The notes under the pieces: generated by a model
Told to the model about the DNA's origin: nothing
The model's database searches: none
What the model saw: the letters and a program-made list of their open reading frames with translations, nothing else
Translations under genes and position numbers: made by a program
Source: BACL27 sp947488385
GTDB taxonomy: Bacteria > Actinomycetota > Acidimicrobiia > Acidimicrobiales > Ilumatobacteraceae
Length of the DNA stretch: 64,000 nucleotides
Direction: 5' to 3'
NCBI GenBank assembly: GCA_964203655.1
Contig: CAXNMJ010000003.1
Span: forward strand, 124,001-188,000
In this document: one piece after another, positions 27,332-34,834 of the stretch
Layout of the letters: each line of letters begins with the position of its first letter
Numbering within the stretch: position 1 is the stretch's first letter

Positions 27332-29046
27332 GACTGCAAATTATCAATGTCAAAGACTTGGAGTGCTTCAAGAGCCTGGTATTTATCACCGGTGACAGTT
27401 AGTGCATTCGTATTAACTGCAACAGAAAGTTTGAGATCGCCCGAAATAATGTCGGCCCAAATTTCTGGAGTGCAATTGATTGCAATCTCGGCTCCTACAC
27501 CGTTCGTCGGCACAGCAACACAATTTCTGATGTGTAAACCCACCTTTTTATGGCCAGTGAAATTAAACGCAATGTGGGTTTGAATTCGCGTTGCGCGCTC
27601 GGGAACCAGCAGCACTCGCAGTGCACTTAAAGAGTTGCCAGCAGGTGATGCGATGACTTGTTTCTTTGAAACTCGATGACGATTAAACCGTGTGAGGTCA
27701 AACGTCTCGTCCAGGTGGCGGGCGCGGGCCAAACACCAGTTGCGAATGTTTGCTGCGGTGGTTCGCTGGGCAATCAAACGAAGCACGCTCGATAAAAGGA
27801 GTTTGTCAGAATTTTCGACATCAGTGCTGTTGACCAGCCATGAGCCAAGTTCGCATGCCCAGCGAAGATCGTCATGTTCAATCGCATCGCGCGTCTGCTG
27901 GCGAACCTTCTCGCGGCCGCCGAAGCCCGCGATCATTCGATCTGAGTGTTCAATTCGTGGTAGAGGAAATAAGTTTGCTTCGTCCCCGTCAAACCACCCG
28001 AGTAGTCCGCTGCGGATTTGGCGCACATGGTGTTCGGCGACGCCGTAAAACTCAGAAGTTAGGTTGTCGTCGTCATAAAAATCTGGCAGACGAATCGAGT
28101 GGGCCAGTTCAACGCTTGTATAGCCACGATTGGTGAGTCGCACTGTTTGATCCCACAAAAATTGAATTGAGTCGCGGTACTTTGTGACCCGTTCAAAAAT
28201 TTCTTGCTCACCACTAATTGGCATGCCGTGCGCGCCGACTAGATGCTTTGCTGACAGTGATAGCAAATGATCGATACCAGTCAAGAGAATTTGTGGGTCG
28301 CGGTATTCTTCGCCACGAATAGCAAAAATGTTGAAGAGCACTGGCCAGACGAGATTGTTTACCGCACAGCCAAGTGATCTAAACCAATAAGTGACCGAGT
28401 CATCAGCGTCTGATGGGGCTGGCATCACATCGATTTCAAGGCCCGCAACTTTTATTGTGCATGCACCATTAAAAGTTTCAGTAGGTGCGATGAAGCCGTT
28501 GGTTTGAGTCTTGTGTTCAGGGTTGCGATAGAAACGACCAAGACCCACGTTGACGTTTCCGTCTTTGCCTTCTGCCGGCAGGGTGATGGCGAATTGCTCT
28601 ACAAGTCCGCGACTATATGCAGGGGCGATTTCGGTTGCGGTGCGAACGCGGTTGTACGCGATCTTTTCGTGACCGTAAATCTTTATTTCTTGATCTGGAA
28701 ATGCGTCAAGCACAGCCTGGGTTCCCGCAACGTAATGAAAATGTGTATACAGCACAGCGACGATCGGTTTTGTAGTTTGCTGTCGTAACTCTGCCATCGC
28801 GGCCAGCATTTCTTCGTTTGACTCGCCAGTGTCAATGGCGATGATTCCGTCTGGGGCGTCAATAAAAGTTTGGTTAGAAAGCCCATTGCCAACCAAGCAC
28901 CAAACTTTTTCTCCAACTTGATAGAAATTTCTTTTTAAGCGGCTTGAGTGACCAACTAAATCGCGGTGGGCAACGAAGCCTTCGCTGGTAGTTACAGTAT
29001 TTTCGGCAGATTTTTCAAAGCTTCGACCACGCTTTGCTTTTGTCAT
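27328..29046 (-). CDS. MBL-fold alkylsulfatase-like protein with altered metal-binding motif
   Basis: The 572-residue protein has the layout of SdsA1/BDS1-type alkylsulfatases: an MBL-fold domain (about 35-290), an alkylsulfatase dimerisation domain (about 300-430) and a C-terminal SCP2-like domain (about 450-570). Those enzymes split alkyl sulfates with a binuclear zinc site. The site motif is altered here: the expected H-x-H-x-D-H reads HFHYVA (H102, H104, then V106 and A107), so the Asp and third His are gone. It may bind one metal, bind differently, or be a non-hydrolytic relative. I start it at the ATG at 29046, which overlaps the preceding stop as ATGA. A longer upstream start would overlap the oxygenase by 73 bases. 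Confidence 0.75.
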   Translation of the reverse strand: MTKAKRGRSFEKSAENTVTTSEGFVAHRDLVGHSSRLKRNFYQVGEKVWCLVGNGLSNQTFIDAPDGIIAIDTGESNEEMLAAMAELRQQTTKPIVAVLYTHFHYVAGTQAVLDAFPDQEIKIYGHEKIAYNRVRTATEIAPAYSRGLVEQFAITLPAEGKDGNVNVGLGRFYRNPEHKTQTNGFIAPTETFNGACTIKVAGLEIDVMPAPSDADDSVTYWFRSLGCAVNNLVWPVLFNIFAIRGEEYRDPQILLTGIDHLLSLSAKHLVGAHGMPISGEQEIFERVTKYRDSIQFLWDQTVRLTNRGYTSVELAHSIRLPDFYDDDNLTSEFYGVAEHHVRQIRSGLLGWFDGDEANLFPLPRIEHSDRMIAGFGGREKVRQQTRDAIEHDDLRWACELGSWLVNSTDVENSDKLLLSSVLRLIAQRTTAANIRNWCLARARHLDETFDLTRFNRHRVSKKQVIASPAGNSLSALRVLLVPERATRIQTHIAFNFTGHKKVGLHIRNCVAVPTNGVGAEIAINCTPEIWADIISGDLKLSVAVNTNALTVTGDKYQALEALQVFDIDNLQS

Positions 29047-30038
29047 GACGCGTTGAATTCGCCAAGAACCTGAGCAGGGTCTGTTGAGACTGTGTCTGGC
29101 CAATTCGAATACCAAATATCGGCGGCCGATGTACCCACATGCAACGGCAGGCGGTCAAAACCTTCAATTGGTTTCACTAATGGTTGAATCACAACATCAA
29201 AACGGGGTTTTGAAAAAAATGGAAAAGACTGTCGGGGTTTGCCAGAACTATTGAAAACACGATGTGGTGTCGAGATCAGGCGACCGCCACTCCAAAGTTC
29301 GAGCATGTCTCCAACATTAAGCACCATTGCGTCTGGTGGACAATCGGCGGTGATCCACTCTTCATTGCGATTGCGAACTTCAAGCCCACCAACAGGGTCG
29401 TGAGCCAACAGTGTCATCAAGTTGAAGTCTTTATGCGGATGGATGCCCCATTGGTCGCTTTGGGGTGGCATGGGTGGGTAGTTGAGCAGCGTCATATTTG
29501 TGAGTGGGTTTGTCATGCATGAAAGTATTTGATTCGGGTCAACATCGAGTTGCGTGCACAGTGCAACAATCAAATTCTCGCAAACACCTGTTAGCGCCTT
29601 CCAGTAACGCATGACTGGTGTTTGAATGTCATGGTTGATGCGAGGCCATTTGTTGGGGCCATATAAATGACTCGCCTCACAAATCGGGTCATTCGAGTCA
29701 GTTTCGTTGTGCAGTTTCCAGGCTTCATATTGGTCGGCTTTGCCTTGACCTGAGTTTGGTGTGAAATAACCCAACGGCACAAACCCGCGATAGTTGCCTT
29801 TGACGACCATATCTTGCAGCAACACTTCTCGCGATGTTGAAAAGACTGTCGCAACCGCATCGCGCATCTCAGCAATGATCTCTGCGTCGACACCGTGATT
29901 GATAATCACAGCAAAGCCAATCTCGCCGAGTGCCGAATAAAGTTCTTGCGCCGATTTCAGGTAGTCGGTTGTATTTGTATTTTTGCTTCGTAGCGAAGCG
30001 ATGTCGACAATCGGTAGACGTTTACCGAGCGAGTTCAT
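29043..30038 (-). CDS. 2-oxoglutarate/Fe(II)-dependent oxygenase, isopenicillin-N-synthase-like
   Basis: The 331-residue protein matches the IPNS/flavone-synthase-like 2OG-Fe(II) oxygenases. An N-terminal DIOX_N domain starts LPIVDIASLRS (about 8-18). The C-terminal double-stranded beta helix carries the iron ligands H-x-D in IHPHKDFNLMTLL (near 203-215) and a distal His in TPHRVFN near 261. An Arg in RQSFPFF, near 273, would bind 2-oxoglutarate. Members hydroxylate, demethylate or cyclise small molecules using O2. The ATG overlaps the stop of the formate dehydrogenase Fe-S gene by one base (TAATG), so it is translationally tied to that operon. Substrate unknown. Confidence 0.85.
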   Translation of the reverse strand: MNSLGKRLPIVDIASLRSKNTNTTDYLKSAQELYSALGEIGFAVIINHGVDAEIIAEMRDAVATVFSTSREVLLQDMVVKGNYRGFVPLGYFTPNSGQGKADQYEAWKLHNETDSNDPICEASHLYGPNKWPRINHDIQTPVMRYWKALTGVCENLIVALCTQLDVDPNQILSCMTNPLTNMTLLNYPPMPPQSDQWGIHPHKDFNLMTLLAHDPVGGLEVRNRNEEWITADCPPDAMVLNVGDMLELWSGGRLISTPHRVFNSSGKPRQSFPFFSKPRFDVVIQPLVKPIEGFDRLPLHVGTSAADIWYSNWPDTVSTDPAQVLGEFNAS

Positions 30039-30976
30039 TAGTCAATTTTATTATTTTGAACGTGCTGAAAACCAAATCGCCCCTTGATGCACAAATTGCC
30101 GTGGGTCACCGAGTGATCGCTAGGTGAGCTGACTTTGACGATTGTGTTGTCTTGCACATGCAAGGTGAGCGCGCAACCCACGCCACAGTAAGGGCAGATT
30201 GTGTCTGTCTGTGTTTGTTCTTCTTCGTGCCATGTGCCCGCTTCGCGCATTTCGTATTCGGTCGTAAACATCAATGCGCCAGTTGGGCAAACTTGAATGC
30301 AGTTTCCGCAATATACACAGGCTGAATCGGTGAGATCAACTGCAAATTCGGTTGAGATTCGAGCATCAAAGCCGCGACCAGCAGTCGTAATTGCAAATGT
30401 GTTCTGCCACTGTTCGCCACAGGCATCAACGCACTGATAACACAAAATGCACTTCGAATAATCGCGAATGTAGAGCGAGTTGTCGATCTTTACTGGTTGA
30501 TGAACCGACTCGGCAGTCTTTCCATCAGGTGCATGATGATGACCAGTTACGGCTTCGTCGCGATCGCTGTGATGAAAAGATGGCGAGCCAAAACGCATTG
30601 GTTCTGCTCCGTAACTTTCGTTCCACCTGGCGACATTTTTTGTAAGCGAGAGATCAACTGAAGATCCGAGAAGTTCTAGCACGAGTTTGCGGCTGAGGCG
30701 GGTGCGATCGTTGTCGGTATTAACGACCATTCCGGGTTCGACTTTGCGCGAGCAACTCGGCACGAGGGTTCGAGATCCCTCAAGTTCAACCATGCACACG
30801 CGACATGCATTTTTAGGCGTGATTGTGTCGCCGTAGCAAAGAGTGGGGATGTCCTTACCTGACGCGCGACACGCATCTAGAAGTGTCGAGCCTTCGGGGG
30901 CAGTTATTTTCTTGCCATCAATTGTGAGTTCGACGCTCTTGCGAACTTGCAGACCAGAAGTGACTTGTGTGCTCAT
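30038..30976 (-). CDS. Formate dehydrogenase alpha subunit, N-terminal Fe-S half (split gene)
   Basis: This 312-residue protein corresponds to the N-terminal third of NAD-linked formate dehydrogenase alpha subunits (FdsA/FdhA type). A [2Fe-2S] domain has C47, C58, C61 and C75. A His-rich linker follows (TGHHH near 150). Then come two [4Fe-4S] sites, CILCYQCVDAC and CVYCGNCIQVCP, and the [4Fe-4S] cap of the molybdopterin enzyme, CPYCGVGC with a fourth Cys in NLCIKGRFG. It stops right there, where intact homologs run on into the Mo domain. The missing part begins at 36769 on the same strand, 3.9 kb upstream of this gene. The ATG overlaps the stop of the NuoEF-like gene (ATGA). It should carry electrons from the Mo subunit to the FMN subunit. 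Confidence 0.88.
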   Translation of the reverse strand: MSTQVTSGLQVRKSVELTIDGKKITAPEGSTLLDACRASGKDIPTLCYGDTITPKNACRVCMVELEGSRTLVPSCSRKVEPGMVVNTDNDRTRLSRKLVLELLGSSVDLSLTKNVARWNESYGAEPMRFGSPSFHHSDRDEAVTGHHHAPDGKTAESVHQPVKIDNSLYIRDYSKCILCYQCVDACGEQWQNTFAITTAGRGFDARISTEFAVDLTDSACVYCGNCIQVCPTGALMFTTEYEMREAGTWHEEEQTQTDTICPYCGVGCALTLHVQDNTIVKVSSPSDHSVTHGNLCIKGRFGFQHVQNNKID

Positions 30977-32814
30977 GCCGAAAATACCTTAAGCCGAGTA
31001 AGGGCAGAGTCGATGGCATTGTGGGCCGTTTGACCCAAACCACAGATGCTTGCGTCGCGCATTACTTGACCCAGATCGCGTAACAGTTGCAGATCGACTG
31101 AAGCACTCGCTGTACCAGATGATTTAACAAGACGGGCGAGCGCTTCTTGTTGGCGAACGGTGCCAACGCGACAAGGCACGCATTGTCCGCATGATTCGTC
31201 TCTGAAGAACGCGGCAATTCTTTGCAACTGGTCAACCATGTCGACAGTTTGATCTAGGACCATGATGACGCCTGAGCCAAGTGTCGTGCCGGCGGCCCTG
31301 GCAGCCTCAATGGTTAATTCAAGATCAAGGTCTTCGGGGCCAACGAAACCACCGGCGGCACCACCAAGAAGAATTGCCTGAATTGATGAACCTGTTTTAA
31401 GACCGCCCGCAAGTTCGATTAACTGACGCAAAGTTGCCCCGAATGTAACTTCGTAGACACCTGGCGTCTTGACCGCACCTGAAACGCAGAAAAGTTTTTT
31501 GCCTTTCGAGCCAGTTGAGCCCCACGAGGCATATTTTTCGCCCGTGCTCTGAATAATCGGCAAAACGTTGAGAAGTGTTTCGACGTTATTGACAACAGTC
31601 GGCTTACCGAAGAGTCCGACTTCAACTGGAAACGGCGGCTTGTTGCGCGGTTCACCACGGAAGCCTTCAATTGAATTAAAGATTGCGGTTTCTTCGCCAC
31701 AAATGTAAGCGCCTGCACCTTTGAACATTGTGATTTCAAAGTTGAAACCTGAATTCAAAATATTGTCGCCGAGATAATTCTTTTTGCGGGCGATGCTGAG
31801 CGCGTTTTCTAGGTGTCGCATTGCGCGTGGGTACTCGCCGCGCAAGTAGATGTAACCGTGTTGACAACCTGTTGCAAATGCAGCGATCGTCATTGACTCG
31901 ACCAACGCAAATGGGTCGCCTTCGAGCATGACCCGATCTTTGAAAGTGCCAGGCTCTGACTCGTCGGCATTACAAATTAGATAACGAGTCTTTACGGGCT
32001 GACTTGCAACTGCGGCCCATTTTCTTCCGGTTGGAAATGCGGCGCCGCCTCGACCGACCAAGCCAGATGCCGTGACTTCATTAATTACTTTTTCTGGACC
32101 AATTTCAAATGCCCGGCGCAATGCAGTGAAGCCATTGTGCTTGATGTAGTCGTCAATGCTCAGCGGGTCGGCAATTCCGACTCGTGTCAGAAGCACCAGC
32201 GAACTGTCGGGTGTTTGCGGAGCGCCAGCATTCACTGGCTGTTCGATGCCCGCTGACTTTCCTCCAACAAGTTCGACAATGTCATTGCGAGTTGCAGGTG
32301 CAAGAACTTCGAAACGAGGCGACACACCTGCCTCGATTAAAAGCACTGCCGGGGCACGTTCGCACGTGCCAAGACAAGGTGAAGCAACTGACCCTTCGGG
32401 CAGGTTTTCTTCGGTGCACCCGGCCATTGCACGACACGCCAAGTCAACACAAACGTGAACTTGTCGAGCTGGTCTTTCGTTGGTGTCGAACAACGCATAA
32501 AATGTAGCAACGCCATAAATTTCGGCGGGGGCGACGTCAAGTCGTTGTGAGATGTAATTGATTGCGCCCCGACTGATGAATCCGACTCGATCGTTTACCG
32601 CGTGCAGTATCGGCAAAAGCAGATGGCGTAGTTCGCGCAACGACTCGCCACCGTGTGAAACACGCAGCCCAACTGCATCGCGCTCGGCGCCTTGCGATGT
32701 TTCAGGGGCGGGGCCGAGAAGCGAGTCGACTGCATCGCGTTCTTCGGTGGTGGCTTTCCCAGAGGAAATTTTGAGATCCATTGCGTCTTTGACTTTACGA
32801 CTAAAAGTAGCCAT
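30973..32814 (-). CDS. NADH-binding subunit of formate dehydrogenase, NuoE-NuoF fusion
   Basis: The 613-residue protein fuses a thioredoxin-like [2Fe-2S] NuoE domain to a NuoF/FdsB domain. The NuoE domain (about 45-190) has Cys in CVDLACRAMAGC and ASPCLGTCERAP. The NuoF domain (about 200-613) has FMN/NADH motifs GLVGRGGAAFPTGRKW near 249 and ESEPGTFKDR near 285, and a [4Fe-4S] ligand set ESCGQCVPCRVG near 541. It is the diaphorase module that hands electrons from formate to NAD+ (or takes them from NADH). In many bacteria FdsG and FdsB are separate genes; here they are one. First gene of the leftward operon with the Fe-S half of the alpha subunit. Confidence 0.88.
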   Translation of the reverse strand: MATFSRKVKDAMDLKISSGKATTEERDAVDSLLGPAPETSQGAERDAVGLRVSHGGESLRELRHLLLPILHAVNDRVGFISRGAINYISQRLDVAPAEIYGVATFYALFDTNERPARQVHVCVDLACRAMAGCTEENLPEGSVASPCLGTCERAPAVLLIEAGVSPRFEVLAPATRNDIVELVGGKSAGIEQPVNAGAPQTPDSSLVLLTRVGIADPLSIDDYIKHNGFTALRRAFEIGPEKVINEVTASGLVGRGGAAFPTGRKWAAVASQPVKTRYLICNADESEPGTFKDRVMLEGDPFALVESMTIAAFATGCQHGYIYLRGEYPRAMRHLENALSIARKKNYLGDNILNSGFNFEITMFKGAGAYICGEETAIFNSIEGFRGEPRNKPPFPVEVGLFGKPTVVNNVETLLNVLPIIQSTGEKYASWGSTGSKGKKLFCVSGAVKTPGVYEVTFGATLRQLIELAGGLKTGSSIQAILLGGAAGGFVGPEDLDLELTIEAARAAGTTLGSGVIMVLDQTVDMVDQLQRIAAFFRDESCGQCVPCRVGTVRQQEALARLVKSSGTASASVDLQLLRDLGQVMRDASICGLGQTAHNAIDSALTRLKVFSA

Positions 32815-32887
32815 CTAGCGACTTACTGGAACTAGACGTTTTAAAAGAAAATACGCGTCAGCCGAGTCGGTGTGCGACTATTGAATA

Positions 32888-33748
32888 GTGAACGATCTGA
32901 CGGATTACACGGATTACACCGAATATCTAGACACTTCGCGGTATCCGATCGCCGAATCGAGCCAGAAGCGTGCCGAGATTGTCACAAGTGCACAGAGTTC
33001 AATTATGGCCGACGGCTGCGTTGTGCTTAAAGGCTTTATTAGAGCTGACAAAATCGCCGATTTGGTCGCCGAGTGCGACCGCGTCGAAAAGTTTGGACAT
33101 CGCAACTTCACTCGCACGAACCCTTACTTCACGGCCGATCGAGAAGATCTGCCGACTAGTCATCCACTGCGAAGGTTTTTTGATCGCTCAAATGCCTTTG
33201 TGCCTGCCGACAACTTTGGTGCTGACAGCATCCTGCGAAAAATATTTGACTGGCCGGCTTTTTCTCGGTTCATCAAAGAAGTTTTGCAAGAAGATAAATT
33301 TTTTCCATACGCTGACCCGCTTGCCGATGTGACCGTAAATCTCGCAGAAGAAGGCAACGGATTTCCGTGGCATTTCGATACGAATAATTTCACGGTGACA
33401 CTGGCGATTCAAAATGCAGAGTCGGGTGGCGAGTTTGAGTACAGCCCTATGGTGCGGTCGTTAACCGAAGAGAATTATGAAAAAGTTGAACGGGTTTTGG
33501 ACGGTGACAAAGATCTGATTAAAACACTTCTACTTGAGCCAGGTGACTTACAAATTTTCAAAGGTCGCTATTCGCTTCATCGCGTTGCGCCACTGCGTGG
33601 ACCGCGCAAAAGATATGTCGCGATTTTCAGTTATGTCTCGGAGCCTGGAATGGTCAGTAGTCCGCAACGCGCGAAAGAACTTTACGGTCGTGTTTTGCCG
33701 ATTCACATTGAGCATGCGGGTATGCGCACTGACGAGTTGATTGATTAG
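32888..33748 (+). CDS. 2OG-Fe(II) oxygenase, PhyH/ArpA-like
   Basis: A 286-residue protein starting at GTG 32888. It looks like a non-heme iron oxygenase of the phytanoyl-CoA dioxygenase-like group. An H-x-D pair lies in WHFDTNNF near 160, a distal His in SLHRVAP near 229, and a following Arg in GPRKRYV near 238. The segment DGCVVLKGF near 43 is the usual start of the fold. The N-terminus contains a short duplication (DYTDYT) caused by a 9-base tandem repeat. It is transcribed opposite to the formate dehydrogenase genes on both sides and lies 15 bases before an alcohol dehydrogenase-like gene, probably as a pair. Substrate unknown. Confidence 0.78.
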   Translation: MNDLTDYTDYTEYLDTSRYPIAESSQKRAEIVTSAQSSIMADGCVVLKGFIRADKIADLVAECDRVEKFGHRNFTRTNPYFTADREDLPTSHPLRRFFDRSNAFVPADNFGADSILRKIFDWPAFSRFIKEVLQEDKFFPYADPLADVTVNLAEEGNGFPWHFDTNNFTVTLAIQNAESGGEFEYSPMVRSLTEENYEKVERVLDGDKDLIKTLLLEPGDLQIFKGRYSLHRVAPLRGPRKRYVAIFSYVSEPGMVSSPQRAKELYGRVLPIHIEHAGMRTDELID

Positions 33749-33763
33749 TCGTAACATCTGCAA

Positions 33764-34831
33764 ATGAAAGCAATCGTCACAACCGGCAATGGCGGCTACG
33801 ACAAACTCGAATATCGTGATGTGCCGTTGCCTGAAGTTGCAAGCGGCGAAGTTCTGTTGCAAGTCCTGGCAGCGGGTGTAAACAACACTGAGATCAACAC
33901 TCGATTGGGTTGGTATTCGTCGTCGGTCAGTTCGGGTACCAATGAAATTGCGAGCGATGCTCGACAGCGTGATTTGCCGAAATCAGATGGTGGGTGGAGC
34001 GAGCCGACGCCTTTTCCTTTTATTCAGGGCACAGATTGTTGTGGTCGTATTGTTGGTGTTGCGTCAGATGTTGATCAGAATCTGATTGGTGCCCGAGTTT
34101 TGGTCAGGCCGTGCATGCGCCCCGACGGGTTTAGTTCGATGCGAAACATCTGGATGGGCTCGGACTTTGACGGTTCGTTTGCGCAGTATGTAAAAGTTCC
34201 GGCATCAGAAGTTTTTGTGGTGCAATCGCAGTGGAGCGATGTGGAGTTAGGTTCGATTCCGTGCAGCTACGGCTCTGCAGAAAATATGTTGCACCGAGCA
34301 AAAGTTGTCTCTGGCGAACACGTTTTAATCGCTGGCGCTTCAGGCGGAGTCGGTTCGGCAGCCGTGCAGTTAGCAAAGTTGCGTGGGGCAAAAGTAACAG
34401 CGATTGTTGGCGGCAACAAAACACAGCAAGTTCTTGAACTTGGTGCTGACCGAGCAATCGAACGTGGAAAGAACTTAGTTAGCGAACTTGGGGATGAAGC
34501 GGTTGATGTTGTGATCGACAACGTTGGCGGTAAAGATTTTGCATCGTCGCTTCAGGTGCTGCGTCGCGGTGGGCGGTATGCGTCATCGGGGGCTATTGGT
34601 GGACCGATTGTCGAATTAGATTTACGAACTTTTTATTTGAAAGACTTAACTCTGATTGGTTGTACTGCGTGGGACGAGCCAGTATTTCCGAACCTGATTT
34701 CGTATATTGAAAAAAGCCAGATCAGGCCAGTTGTGGCGAAAACTTTTGCTCTGAAAGATATTGCACGAGCACAAGCCGAGTTTTTAGAGAAAAAGCATTT
34801 TGGCAAGTTTGTTTTAGTGCCTGAGCACTAA
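33764..34831 (+). CDS. Medium-chain dehydrogenase/reductase (quinone oxidoreductase-like)
   Basis: The 355-residue protein is an MDR-superfamily enzyme. It has an N-terminal GroES-like domain (VLAAGVNNTEINTRLG near 34-49) and an NAD(P) Rossmann domain with GASGGVGSAAVQLAK near 190. The LGADRAIERG segment near 226 is also typical. The structural-zinc cysteine cluster of alcohol dehydrogenases is not apparent, so it is more like zinc-independent quinone oxidoreductases or reductases. It follows the PhyH-like gene on the same strand and converges on the selenocysteine formate dehydrogenase gene with a 3-base gap. Substrate unknown. Confidence 0.83.
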   Translation: MKAIVTTGNGGYDKLEYRDVPLPEVASGEVLLQVLAAGVNNTEINTRLGWYSSSVSSGTNEIASDARQRDLPKSDGGWSEPTPFPFIQGTDCCGRIVGVASDVDQNLIGARVLVRPCMRPDGFSSMRNIWMGSDFDGSFAQYVKVPASEVFVVQSQWSDVELGSIPCSYGSAENMLHRAKVVSGEHVLIAGASGGVGSAAVQLAKLRGAKVTAIVGGNKTQQVLELGADRAIERGKNLVSELGDEAVDVVIDNVGGKDFASSLQVLRRGGRYASSGAIGGPIVELDLRTFYLKDLTLIGCTAWDEPVFPNLISYIEKSQIRPVVAKTFALKDIARAQAEFLEKKHFGKFVLVPEH

Positions 34832-34834
34832 CTT

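Noticed and set aside
32902..32919. Tandem GGATTACAC repeat as a regulatory or mobile-element signal
   Set aside because: Only two 9-base copies, in frame inside the coding start (DYTDYT); best seen as a small duplication.
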